Source of the DNA: Episyrphus balteatus
Lineage: Eukaryota > Arthropoda > Insecta > Diptera > Syrphidae
Length of the DNA: 64,000 nt
Reading direction: 5' to 3'
Assembly: GCF_945859705.1 (NCBI RefSeq)
Contig: NC_079136.1
Coordinates: 118,795,028-118,859,027 of the forward strand
Position numbers and translations under genes: made by a program. Under the pieces are notes generated by a model that saw only the letters and a list, made by a program, of their open reading frames with translations, was not told the DNA's origin and searched no databases. Below, piece by piece: positions 13,045-24,792 of the stretch. Each line of letters opens with the position of its first letter. The stretch's first letter is position 1.

Positions 13045-13743
13045 TAGGGTGGGTCAAAAAAATCGAAATTTTTTTTTTTTGATTTGGTACTCCGAAAAAT
13101 CGATTGCTAGACCCCTCTAGAATATACACACCAAATATGAGCTTTTTGTATTAATGGGAAGGTCCTCCGCTTTGCAATTTTCCATTTTTACATCAAGTTT
13201 CTACTAAAAAAAAATAATTTTTTTATAAATTGACTTTTTAGCAAATTTCTTTTCATATTCTTGTAGGAAATTGAACGCTCTACAAAAAAGGCGTTACACA
13301 CTTTTTTCGTTTATCTAACCGTTGAATAGATATTTGAGGTCCAAAAATCGAGAAAATCTTTAAAAATTCGTTTTTTGTTCTTAATTTTGTAACAAATTGA
13401 AAAATTATAATGATCAAACGCGCAAGACATATTCTTGTTGAAAATTGATTGCTCCACAAAAAAGGTCTTATTAACTTTTTTCATTAATTTAACCATTCTA
13501 AAGATATTCGAGGTCAAAGTTAAAAAAAAATATAAAAACATTTTATATTTTTAAAAAATTTCTAATTCACTGAAACTTCATTATTTTCAAATTAGCAAAA
13601 TATATTTTTGTAGGGGCTTAAACGTTCTACAAAAAATTCCTTGGAATGAAATTGATTGCTTTAACCGTTTAGAAGATATTCGTATCCAAACCAATGCTCA
13701 CTGATTTCAATAGTTTTCTTATGACCCGTATGACCAACCCTAG
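13045..13743. mobile_element. TAGGGTGGGTCA-ended element, duplication TAATTAT
   Basis: The left end TAGGGTGGGTCA inverts to the right-end motif CTAGGGTTGGTCA. The flanks repeat TAATTAT (13038-13044 and 13744-13750). Inside, a block of about 110-170 bp occurs three times: TTCTTGTAGGAAATTGAACG, then CTACAAAAAAGG, then AACCGTT..AGATATT. Copy B of the host LINE lacks the insertion. It has no coding capacity. Confidence 0.85.
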
Positions 13744-14978
13744 TAATTATATTTCTAAAGAGGAAGAAATTTAAAAGGTGTGTGCACTGAAAAAAGTATT
13801 ATTCTTAAAAACTATGAATCTCGTTCATAAACCAAAATTCATACATTTTTAAGAAAAATTCATTAAATTTAAGCACAAATTCTTAAAAAAAAAGTTTAGT
13901 TTTAAGAAAGATTCATAAAATTTAAGAATCAGTTTTCATAAAAATTTTCCTATGGAAAATTTTTTTATGAATTTTTTTTAAGAACAAATACGAAGGTTTA
14001 TGAATAAATTCATAAACTTCTAGCTCCAATTTGAAAGAATATTTTGCTGAATCTTAGAATCTGGACATACTTTTATGAATGAAATTTACTATTATTTTGC
14101 ATTCAGTTGTATTTTGAGTTAAAATAATTTTTAAAATTGACTTTTTTACCCTTTTAAAATTGAAAAAAAATCTATTTTCACAATTACATTTGCAAGAAGT
14201 TCATAAATTTTGTGTTTTTAAGTATTTTTTCTTAGAATGAATTCATTTTTTCTTAAAATGAATGTATTTTTTCATTAATCAAAAAACAAGGAATATTTTA
14301 CCGTTATCCTGTATTCGGTATTAAGAACTTATTTTTAAAATTTAAGAATTTGTTCATACTTTTTAAGAATTAATTCATTAAATATTATGAAAGTATACAT
14401 ATAATTTATGAAAAAATTCTTACTTTTTGAGTTTTTAAGTATATTTTCTTAAAGTCTATGTACTTTTTTATCAATCTAGAAAATAATAACTGTTGTTCTG
14501 AATCTATGCCTTAGAAAGATTTCTTTGAGGATTAAATTTAAAATCTGATATTCAAAGTGGACGGTCGTTGTCGAAACAAGTTATAAAAGTTTGTGAATAA
14601 AAGACGATATTGTTTATAGTGTTAAGCATTTTAACCACGTAGACAATTTTGAAGAGTATAAGTACATTGCAAAAGTGTAAAATATTGTTGGTTCCTGTTG
14701 CCTCTTTCCCATATACTCAGATAAGTATAAAAACATATAATGTTAAAAATTGCTTTCTTTTATTTATTAAATATATTTTCTTTTTTTTTTGTTATAGGTG
14801 CATATTTTAAAATTGAAAATCGTAATTTGATATTTTTGTGAAATATGGAGACACGTACGTAATCTTCAACTTTGGACCGGCAAAGGGGGAAAAATCAACA
14901 CAAAATAAAAACCATATTAAAGGCGATTCTCAACAAATCCTGTACAATTGAAATTGTCATTGCAAACTAAAGCAAAAC

Positions 14979-15283
14979 ATGGAATTTAGTAAGTGTTGCA
15001 TTTTATTTTATTTCTCTAAATGTTTAAATTTTGTTTTAACTTAATATTATCAACATCATTTCTCATAGTTACCTAAATTCTTTATATTTTTATCTTTCCC
15101 CAACTTATTCAATTTTTTATTTTTTCATATCCAGAGTCTAATGGTGCCGATTACAATAAGGTAAGAATTAGATAATTTAACCTTCTAGCTATTTCGATTT
15201 TTTAAACCAAATACTACCATATTCATTTTACTAATACAAACTTTTTTTTTTCTTTCCAGATGATGCATCCATTAAAGAAGTAA
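14979..15283 (+). CDS. Candidate three-exon mini-gene, 19 residues
   Basis: Joining 14979-14988, 15135-15160 and 15260-15283 gives MEFKSNGADYNKMMHPLKK and a TAA stop, with all junctions in frame. Both introns (146 and 99 bp) start GTAAG and end in a T-rich tract plus CAG. The middle exon is only 26 nt. The start lies in a good insect context, CAAAACATGG. A further acceptor, TTTTTTTTGTTATAG at 14797, would give a leader exon from 14798, which holds a tiny upstream frame (METRT). AATAAA follows the stop by 41 bp. The unit lies inside a transposon, so it may be a captured host gene piece or a transposon product. I recognise no family, and chance is not excluded. Confidence 0.45.
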
Positions 15284-15324
15284 AATTAAATTAATTTATA
15301 GTGAAATTTATAGTGATGGTGATC

Positions 15325-15330
15325 AATAAA
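15325..15330 (+). promoter_or_regulatory. Candidate poly(A) signal of the mini-gene
   Basis: AATAAA in the context GATCAATAAAACATT, 41 bp after the TAA of the three-exon frame. AATAAA is common by chance in such AT-rich DNA, so its value lies only in its placement. Confidence 0.35.
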
Positions 15331-15772
15331 ACATTTTTATAACGTTTAAACTTAATAATTTTTTTTATTTTTAAAAACAATTTTCATTTTTTTGTTTTAG
15401 ATTTTGGGTTGTTTTCTTTTGCAGTTTGTTTGTTTGGAATACAATTTTTTAGGAACAAATTAAAGGCTTGGAATGGTAATGTATTATATGCATTTTTATA
15501 AATAACTGCATAAATTTTAATGAAAAGTGTATTATATTTTATGAAAACAATCATAAAACTTTAAGAAAAATTCATAGTTTTTATGATTTTTTTCATGAAA
15601 TTTAAGCAAAATTTCATTTGAATTTTTACGAAATTTATGAAAAAAATCATAAAATTTAAGAAATAATCATAAAATGTAAGAAACTTTTCTTAAACTTTGT
15701 TATAGAAGAAAAAAAAAAAAAAAAGAATTAAGAAATAATTCTTAAATTGTATGAATTTTTCTTAAAATCTAA

Positions 15773-18700
15773 TAGTCTAAGATCCGGCCATAGGACGACC
15801 TACCCTCATCGTTATACCAGTTGAGAGTTATATTTTCTGAAAGCTAGTGTCTTAGGAAATAAATTGCACATGGGCTGCCAAGCGATATCCTGTCAAGGCA
15901 TAGGGTTGCCAGGCCTTAAAGTTCATTTTTGCAAATTTTTGAAAATGCGACCCTGCTTAAATGGCAAGCCTAAGAGTTATAAAAAAAATATAATGTCATA
16001 GGAAATTTAATTTAAAAATTTTAATTTTCAGGATTTTTTAAAATTTGAAGTTTGAGTAGGGTAAACAAAGGTAAATTTAGAAAAAAGGCAAAAATCTATT
16101 TTCTAAACAAAACGTGATAGAAATAAAATTGAAATTGGAATCGATAGATATTATAAATACAGTAGCGAGCAAAAAAAATGCAAACAATAAAGACATTTGC
16201 ATTTTTTTGCTCGTCTAAAAACGCATATTTAAGTAGACTTTTGACCAAATTATGGTTTTGGAATAAAATATTCCACAAATTGACTCTGTTTAATGAAAAT
16301 AAAACAGTTTCAATATGCCAAATTTGGTAATTTAGACCTTGTTCAAAAACTCTTTAAACCTCTTTCGTTTGCATTTTTTTTGCTCGCTACTGTATATGAA
16401 AGCCACACATACAAATAAAAAATGTAAAAAATCTACAACGCGAGATATAGTCTTTTTAGAGTCATGATACTCCAATTCGATATTTGAGAAATAATTCACC
16501 AAAAATCAGAATGAAAGATTTTTTAAATAATTTTTATGTGATAAGTTAGGAAAAATAAAATAACTTGACACGTGTCTGTCAAATTTTTAATTTAACTTTC
16601 CGTTTTTGCGAGGGGATTTTTTGAAAAGGAGCTTATTTTCGTATTTCAACATATTAAAGGAAAAAATCCCGTCATGGGACGACCTATCCACCTCATTATA
16701 CCAGTTGAAAGCTATATTTTCCTAAGGGTAGTGTCTAAAGAAACAGTTTGCACATGGGTTGCCTAGCGATATCCTGTCAAGGCATAGGGTTGCCAGGCCT
16801 TAAAGTTTATTTTTCATTATTTTTGAATACGCCACCCTGCTTATACCCAAAGCCAAAGAGTTGTAAAAAAAATATTATGTCACAGGAAATTTAATTTGAA
16901 AATTTTAAATTTCAGGATTTTTTAAAACTTGAAGTTTGAGTAGGGTAAACAAAGGCGAATTTAGAAAAAGGGCAAAAATCAATTTTCTAAACAAAACGTG
17001 ATAGAAATAAAATTGAAATTGGATTCGATAGATATTATAAAAATATAAAAGCCACACATACAACAAAAAAATGTAAAAAATCTACAACTCGAGATATAGT
17101 CTTTTTAAAGTCATGATACTCCAATTCGATATTTGAGAAAAAATTCACCAAAAATCAGAATGAACGATTTTTTAAATAATTTTTATGTGATAAGTTAGGA
17201 AAAATAAAATAACTTGACACGTGTCTGTCAAATTTTTAATTTAACTTACCGTTTTTGCGAGGGGATTTTTTGAAAAGGTGCTTATTTTCATATTTCAACA
17301 TATTAAAGGGAAAAATCCCGTCATGGGACGACCAATCCACCTCATTATACCAGTTGAAAGCTATATTTTCCGAAGGGTAGTGTCTAAAGAAACAGTTTGC
17401 ACATGGGTTGCCTAGCGATATCCTGTCAAGGCATAGGGTTGCCAGGCCTTAAAGTTTATTTTTGCAAATTTTTCAAAATGCGACCCTGCTTATATGGCAA
17501 GCCTAAGAGTTATGAAAAAAATATAATGTCATAGGAAATTTAATTTAAAAATTTTAATTTTCAGGATTTTTAGAAATTTGACATTTTAGAAGGGGAAACT
17601 GAGGTAAATTTAAAAAAAGGTCAAAAAGCTATATCCTTAACAAAGAGTGGTAGAAAAAAGATTGATACTGGAATCGATAGATATTGTTAAATTATATAAG
17701 TCACACATACAAACCAAAAATGTAAAAAATCTGCTACTCGAGATATTGACGTTTAAAAGTCAAAACCGTGAAATTCGATGTTTGAGAAATAATTCACCAA
17801 AAATCAGCGCGAAAGGTATTTGAAATAATGTTTATGTTATTAGAGAGCATAAATAAAATAACTTGACACGTATCTGCCAAATTTTTGATTTGACTTAGTT
17901 TTTGGTTCCTGTGTATTTTTGAAGAATAACACCGAAACAGTGAATTGAATTTTAAAAATCTGTAATTCTTCAAAAATACACAGGAACCAAAAACTAAGTC
18001 AAATCAAAAATTTGGCAGATACGTGTCAAGTTATTTTATTTATGCTCTCTAATAACATAAACATTATTTCAAATACCTTTCGCGCTGATTTTTGGTGAAT
18101 TATTTCTCAAACATCGAATTTCACGGTTTTGACTTTTAAACGTCAATATCTCGAGTAGCAGATTTTTTACATTTTTGGTTTGTATGTGTGACTTATATAA
18201 TTTAACAATATCTATCGATTCCAGTATCAATCTTTTTTCTACCACTCTTTGTTAAGGATATAGCTTTTTGACCTTTTTTTAAATTTACCTCAGTTTCCCC
18301 TTCTAAAATGTCAAATTTCTAAAAATCCTGAAAATTAAAATTTTTAAATTAAATTTCCTATGACATTATATTTTTTTCATAACTCTTAGGCTTGCCATAT
18401 AAGCAGGGTCGCATTTTGAAAAATTTGCAAAAATAAACTTTAAGGCCTGGCAACCCTATGCCTTGACAGGATATCGCTAGGCAACCCATGTGCAAACTGT
18501 TTCTTTAGACACTACCCTTCGGAAAATATAGCTTTCAACTGGTATAATGAGGTGGATAGGTCGTCCCATGACGGGATTTTTCCCTTTAATATGTTGAAAT
18601 ATGAAAATAAGCACCTTTTCAAAAAATCCCCTCGCAAAAACGGTAAGTTAAATTAAAAATTTGACAGACACGTGTCAAGTTATTTTATTTTTCCTAACTT

Positions 18701-19884
18701 ATCACATAAAAATTATTTAAAAAATCGTTCATTCTGATTTTTGGTGAATTTTTTCTCAAATATCGAATTGGAGTATCATGACTTTAAAAAGACTATATCT
18801 CGAGTTGTAGATTTTTTACATTTTTTTGTTGTATGTGTGGCTTTTATATTTTTATAATATCTATCGAATCCAATTTCAATTTTATTTCTATCACGTTTTG
18901 TTTAGAAAATTGATTTTTGCCCTTTTTCTAAATTCGCCTTTGTTTACCCTACTCAAACTTCAAGTTTTAAAAAATCCTGAAAATTAAAATTTTCAAATTA
19001 AATTTCCTGTGACATAATATTTTTTTTACAACTCTTTGGCTTTGGGTATAAGCAGGGTGGCGTATTCAAAAATAATGAAAAATAAACTTTAAGGCCTGGC
19101 AACCCTATGCCTTGACAGGATATCGCTAGGCAACCCATGTGCAAACTGTTTCTTTAGACACTACCCTTAGGAAAATATAGCTTTCAACTGGTATAATGAG
19201 GTGGATAGGTCGTCCCATGACGGGATTTTTTCCTTTAATATGTTGAAATACGAAAATAAGCTCCTTTTCAAAAAATCCCCTTGCAAAAACGGAAAGTTAA
19301 ATTAAAAATTTGACAGACACGTGTCAAGTTATTTTATTTTTCCTAACTTATCACATAAAAATTATTTAAAAAATCGTTCATTCTGATTTTTGGTGAATTA
19401 TTTCTCAAATATCGAATTGGAGTATCATGACTCTAAAAAGACTATATCTCGCGTTGTAGATTTTTTACATTTTTTATTTGTGTGTGTGGCTTTCATATAT
19501 TTATAATATCTATCGATTCCAATTTCAATTTTATTTCTATCACGTTTTGTTTAGAAAATAGATTTTTGCCTTTTTTCTAAATTTACCTTTGTTTACCCTA
19601 CTCAAACTTCAAATTTTAAAAAATCCTGAAAATTAAAATTTTTAAATTAAATTTCCTATGACATTATATTTTTTTTATAACTCTTAGGCTTGCCATTTAA
19701 GCAGGGTCGCATTTTCAAAAATTTGCAAAAATGAACTTTAAGGCCTGGCAACCCTATGCCTTGACAGGATATCGCTTGGCAACCCATGTGCAATTTATTT
19801 CCTTAGACACTAGCTTTCAGAAAATATAACTCTCAACTGGTATAACGATGAGGGTAGGTCGTCCTATGGCGGGATCTCCTACTA
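15773..19884. mobile_element. Large foldback element with triplicated 649-bp arms
   Basis: A near-perfect palindrome. The left arm is 15773-17927, the spacer is 37 bp (17928-17964) and the right arm is 17965-19884. Each arm has three head-to-tail units. The anchor ATCC(C/G)G.CAT(A/G)GGACGACC starts at 15782, 16666 and 17315, mirrored at 19875, 19226 and 18577. The step is 649 bp once the small insertion in the first left unit is discounted. The ends TAGTCTAAGATCC and TAGTAGGAGATCC are flanked by TAA on both sides (15770-15772, 19885-19887). It has no protein-coding capacity. Confidence 0.93.
16160..16392. mobile_element. 233-bp Tc1/mariner-type MITE in the left foldback arm
   Basis: The ends are perfect inverted repeats, CAGTAGCGAGCAAAAAAAAT and its inverse, flanked by TA on each side. 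A TA target is the mark of Tc1/mariner elements. The matching place in the right arm (near 19496) shows an uninterrupted TATA. The left arm is longer than the right by 235 bp, which is this element plus one TA. It therefore inserted after the arms formed. Confidence 0.93.
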
Positions 19885-20250
19885 TAAGAAACTTTTCTTA
19901 AACATGTTCAAAACTTTTCGAATTTGTTTATGAACAGAATTCTTAAAATTTAAGAACTTATTCTTAATTTTTAAGAAAGATTCATTCCCTTATGAATTTG
20001 TTCTTAAAAAGATTCTTAAATTTAATCAATTTTTACATTGGCTCATTTGCCATGAATTTTTACATTAATTTAATGTACAAATTCATTAATTTTATATACC
20101 TTTTTGGTTCAGTGTGATCAGCTTTTTAAAGAGTTATTAAATAGCACATATTTATCGCTGCTTTTTTATATGCTGCTCCATGCTATCACTGCTCTTTAAA
20201 AGCTTATTTACATAAATTAGCGTTCAATAAGTAAACAAACACGATTCTTA

Positions 20251-21012
20251 GTTTAATAAATAATATAATATTTATACTATCAAGACTTAAAGAACCATTA
20301 GTTCTATTAGACATTAAGAAATAAAACCCATCAATATATTCTATTTGTGACAACCACTTGAATGCAAGTTAACCAATGTTTACCCATCTTCAAAGGAACA
20401 AATACAAAACAACTCGGGCTTGGTTATAAACATCCACTTAGTTCCGTAACTTATGTAAATTAAATTAATATTTATAGGTTTACGTTCCAAGTGTCAGCAA
20501 AAACAAAAAAAAAAACAAACAAACACAAGCTACACATACCTATACAAGCAATGTCAAACAACTTCAAAGATTAACATCTTCCACTTCTATATCTCATTGT
20601 ATCATACAATTTCCGAGTTTATTTACTAGAGAAACAAACTGACAGTCGCAGTCGTCTTTAAGCAATCTCATACATCACTTAAAATCAAAACAAGCTCATA
20701 GACTCATAGAATCATTAATAATCATGTGAACAAAAAAAAATTATGTTTACAAAAGTTCATCCGCCGCTAACTTGGTTTCGGTCAGTTGAACAGCAAATAC
20801 ACATTTTTATTGCGACAGAAAAGCGTTGATTACAATAGAATAGATGTGCGTCAAAAATTAATAGGAAATCGTTTGTATTTTAAACAAACTGTCCAACTGT
20901 CATTCGTAGGGATTTACACTTGACGATTTTTGTATGCAGATTTTTATTTTTTGTTGTAATGGTGTGAGAAGAATATAATTTTTCATTGGAATGAAATCTC
21001 TCGTGATTAGGG
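20251..21012. other. AT-rich stretch, no gene seen
   Basis: No gene, repeat or RNA recognised. Confidence 0.5.
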
Positions 21013-21230
21013 CAACAAAGAAAAATCGCTTCTAGAAAATCGTCACCGGAAACATCGTCACTTAAAAAATCGCCCAATGTAAATCCCGACTTAATCGGTG
21101 AATTTTTTAACTTGTAGAACAGCAAAGAAAAATCGCTTCTAGAAAATCGTCTCTTGAAAAATTTTCCAATGTAAATCTCGACTTACTTGTTAAATTTTTC
21201 AACTGATGGCTTTTCAACCGATCATTCAAA
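21013..21230. repeat. Two-copy tandem repeat, 107 bp
   Basis: AAAGAAAAATCGCTTCTAGA occurs at 21017 and 21124. Each is followed by AAAATCGTC, then CCAATGTAAATC(C/T)CGACTTA, then AATTTTT(T/C)AACT. The spacing is 107 bp and the copies are moderately diverged. Confidence 0.8.
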
Positions 21231-22479
21231 TTAAGCAACGTCAATTGTGATGATTTTAATGTTGAGAACGTACCATTGGTTATTTAATGATTTTTTTTTT
21301 CAATTTTTAGTTTAAAATGTTCTACTGTATGACATCTTGAATAGAGTTAGTTCATCATATCTAACCACTTTAACATGCAATACAAAAGCTAAAAAAAAAA
21401 ACATACATTTTGCGTTCAGGTTCACCTTCCTATCTCAAGCTTCTCTGTTCAAGTGTTTGAGTTTGAAGAAGAAGAATGAAAAGAAAAATCTCACGGCTTT
21501 TCCTGGATATATTCCTACTCCAAAACTTGCTGTTGTTTGCCTTGCAATTGATTTTTTATTTTGGTTTTGAATGAATAATTGAAAATAAAGTTCGATTAGA
21601 TGTTTCACGCCTGCGCGGTAGCCTTTCTAGTTTTTTTTTGTTGTTGAAGATTCCTTTTACCAAAATGGAATTTACATATAAAACAAGCGAAAAATGTGAA
21701 GTGTGCATCCGATCGTCGAACACCACCGCTTGTCGGACAGTCGTGCAAATCTAAGATGGTGATCTCATGGCTGACCGCGCCATTTAATGCCAATTTTATT
21801 TAAACATTTTTTTTTTGGTTTCTTTTTCCACTGTTTGAAGATTTTCTCTATTAAAAAATAGCTTTTTTTTTGCAATAAAAAAATGCCGTTTGAATTTGTG
21901 GTGCACATAGAAGAAGATAAAGTGATCACGTTTTTCTTTGAAAATAATTTCATGATCGGCCAACTTGATCATGGGGGGTCGTCGTCGTCGGAGTTTTGGT
22001 ATAGTCTTTTGATGGAGTGTGAGATTACTGGTGATTTGTACTTCTCTCGAGATCGTGAGAGATATGGAAAATGCCATAGAGAGAAAGATGGGCATTTTAG
22101 TGTGATGTGAATTATATTATTTTGTATGTGATGAGGGGAATCGTGATCAAATTTGGAAGCAATTTTTAACATGGCAATCAATTAAAGTATTGCAACGGGA
22201 TATATGGACAAAATTGCAATTTTTTCATTATAAAAAAAAGCCAAAATTCGGTTATGTTCTTTTTATTCATTGGTTTTTGTAAAGTATAACTTTGTGTTTC
22301 AGTTAAAGTGAAAATTTATATGAAACCAAAAATTGTGCGATTCCACTTCTTTGCCTGTTATCTATCTAGCACATTTTTCAATCCAACACGGAAAGAGAGC
22401 AATTTACGAGTAATTTCCATTCATGGATAGCCTTCCGTTGTACAATTCGGAAGAAAAAAATATAACTCATTTAAGCCAA
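21231..22479. other. AT-rich stretch with overlapping short frames, no gene assigned
   Basis: Several frames of 60-99 codons overlap on both strands at 21600-22180. None carries a motif or splice support that I recognise, and the overlap on both strands argues for chance. Confidence 0.45.
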
Positions 22480-22915
22480 AGAATTCAGCTGGGCCGGATT
22501 ACTTCCTCCAGATGTTAAAAACGGCAATTTCGCAGAAAGGTGGAAATAACTTGATTTTTACCTACAGGCCAATATCATTACTGAGTAACATCAAACTTTG
22601 GAAAAAGTCGTTCTCAGGAGCCTTGTGGACTTGCAACATTCCTCTTTAGCCTGATGACCAGTGCCAACTGAGTTACGGAAGATCCGTTTTTCCGGATAAT
22701 TTAATAAATTACAGCTCATTAACAGTGCCAGTGTAATGAGTTTAAAGAATTCAAGGCAGGCTTCGATTTCGATTTCCCGAATTTACTGTGTACCTTTCCT
22801 AAGAAGATGTAATGGTAGACAACCATTTCTTTGGTTTTTAAGTACTTTTAACAGGTGTTCCCCAAGGGTTGATTTTTGGACCACTACTATTTTAAATATC
22901 TAGAAAAGACATAAT
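22480..22915 (+). pseudogene. Jockey/CR1-like reverse transcriptase fragment (LINE copy B)
   Basis: Pieces in shifting frames read NSAGPDYF, TYRPISLLSNI and, near 22855, TGVPQGLIFGPLLF followed by a stop. These are the standard order of Jockey/CR1-type polymerase motifs. Stops and frameshifts separate them, and the YADD box is absent. The 3' region resembles that of the copy near 12.6 kb. Confidence 0.82.
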
Positions 22916-24190
22916 AACGAAGAAAAATAATAAAATATTATTAAAATTATTTGTATTTTAAGGCGTCTTAGTAAGTTTACGACAGATCTAACTGATGAGC
23001 CCACTGTCGTACCTGGGCGAAACGCTTTATAAATTTGGAGTTGAGGTCACTTGAACTTTAAAATTGAATTATAAAAGACATGTTAAGAACCTATTCTTTA
23101 TATCTAATAAAATTTGATTAACTATGATAAAAGCAAAGATGTAAATAAAAGATTTCTATGATGATGACGACACAGAAAAGTTTCAGTGCAGGCATTCAGG
23201 AAGTTAGTTCTTAATAAAAAAAAAAAAATCGGAAATGGTTACTTTCATTTTATTTATTTTGTATTCCATATTTAAAATCATATTTCAAATCAGGAAGAAC
23301 AGTACTTTGGCGTGTTAACTTCTATTTAAAGAAAAGAGTGATTTAAGGGGGGGAAATCCCTCTGGACGACGGGTTTTTGAAGAATTTTTTTTGGAAAACT
23401 GAAAGCATTAATTAAATTTTGAAAAATACATGATATTATTGACATCATGAAGTGTTAACACAATTTTTTTGAAGTACCTAATACAAAAACAAAATGGCGG
23501 CTCTACAGCCGTTTAAAGTTGATGCCTCGCATTTGCGCCATGCAAAGCCCAGTTCAAGTTAATTATTTATAATCAAAAGAGAATTTTTTTTCCATTTAAA
23601 TATAGTTATACGCATTGCATGAACCTAAATTTAGCAAAAAAAAGTGTAAAAAAAAAATTAGAGACCAAAAAAACGAAAAAAAAAAACAATGTTTTTTTAT
23701 AAACAAATTGTTAAAAAAAATATTTATTGTGAAAATTATATTGAACTTTTAGGTTCATGCAATGACCAATAAGTTAACGAGTAATTTGCACTTTATATCA
23801 AGTCGGTATCTTCATTAGTTTTTGAGTTACGTTGCACGGCGCTGAAAAAAAAACGTATTTCGAGAAAAATTCTTTTAAAGTTTTCATTTTTGTACTGTGG
23901 TAGGCTCGAAACGCATGGGTTTCAGGACTATCTGGGAACTTTTGAGGCTTCATTTAAGGCTAAGACCACTAAAATAGTTTCTTCGGTTGATAAATGATTT
24001 TTTTAGGCAAAAAATTAGTAATGCAAAAATAAAAAAATTCCAGAGGGTGTTTCCCCTTAATAGCCCTTTTAAATAACTACTCTTTTTAAATGCTGCTCAC
24101 TGTTATCACTGCTCTTAAAAAATTGCTTTTTAGCACACTTCTAATTAAAGCATAACATAAAAATCTGTTTAATAAGGGTAAAATTTTAGT
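22916..24190 (+). mobile_element. LINE copy B 3' region, split by a TTAA MITE
   Basis: From about 23130 it aligns with the copy A tail: AAAGCAAAGATGTA, ATGATGATGACGA, TTTCAGTGCAGGCATTCA and TATTCCATATTT. It continues on the far side of the MITE at 23343-24060 with TGCTGCTCACTGTTATCACT. Copy A is uninterrupted at the MITE site, and copy B is uninterrupted where copy A has its two insertions. Confidence 0.75.
23343..24060. mobile_element. piggyBac-like MITE, copy 1 (TTAA target)
   Basis: TTAA borders both sides (23343-23346, 24057-24060). The ends are GGGGGGGAAATCCCTCTGG and the inverse of GGGGAAACACCCTCTGG. A TTAA duplication with G-rich inverted ends is the piggyBac signature. There is no transposase. 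It shares most of its interior with the element at 37016-37557, including AAAATGGCGGCT.TACAGC and TTACGTTGCACGGCGC. Confidence 0.88.
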
Positions 24191-24790
24191 TTCTGATTTA
24201 GTTTTAGATGGGAGAAGAATGACATTTCATTTTCCAGTGGAAATATTTTGTTTGACATTTTATATTTAACAAAGCTTTTACATGTGTCATCATTTGTTGC
24301 ATTCTTGAACTAAATCTACTACCTACTATTTTTGGTTGAGTTGAATAATGACTTGTTTCGCGAAATACTCTAAGGCCGTGTGCGATTTGGGTTAAAATGG
24401 GTTAAATGGGACATTTTTTTGGCACTACTTTGATTGGAATTCTTTCAAGATAAAACAAAACTACCCTCAAAAATGATTTTTCTTATATTCAATTAATTAT
24501 TTTTTTTTTACAAAACCCAGCTAAAGTTAAATATTTTAGTATGAAAATGTAAGAAATTCTCAATTTCACATCCTATTTTTTTATTTTTATCGATAAATTC
24601 CGACTTCATTACGATCAAAAATACCATTCTGACAATTTTTATTGCAGTCTTCGAACACTAATTCATTGTTCACCAGCTGTCAACCAAATAGTAATATAAA
24701 AAATAAAAAACAAACAACCAATTCGCACATTTTTAATCTAGAAAGATGAATAATAACACAGCCACACAAAAAAAGTTCTGACCTGGGGTA
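24191..24790. other. AT-rich stretch, no gene seen
   Basis: No gene or repeat recognised. Confidence 0.5.
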
Positions 24791-24792
24791 GA

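Larger units (their letters stand above)
13785..20114. mobile_element. CACTGAA...TTCAGTG composite element with captured-gene-like core
   Basis: It begins CACTGAAAAAAG and ends GGTTCAGTG. Both flanking zones (13800-14460 and 15480-15770 plus 19888-20100) are dense in TTCTTAAA, TTCATAAA and TTTAAGAA motifs. Between them lies a distinct block, 14540-15470, with splice signals and a short reading frame. A 4.1-kb foldback element has inserted at 15773-19884. The sister LINE copy lacks this element at the matching place. The terminal match is short, so the superfamily is unassigned. Confidence 0.65.
12774..20250 (+). mobile_element. LINE copy A 3' region, split by nested insertions
   Basis: The 3' flank of copy A is in three pieces: 12774-13044, 13744-13784 and 20115-20250. 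Matching pieces in copy B are AAAAGCAAAGATGTA, GACACAGAAAAGTT, TTTCAGTGCAGGCATTCA, ATTTC-AAA--AGGAAGAA and TGCTGCT...TATCACTGCTCTTA. In copy B they lie close together, apart from its own MITE. The 699-bp MITE and the 6.3-kb CACTGA composite therefore landed inside copy A. Confidence 0.75.

Noticed and set aside
21765..22181. Cluster of overlapping frames of 62-99 codons on both strands
   Set aside because: Three frames overlap on both strands, none has motifs, and there is no splice or start support.
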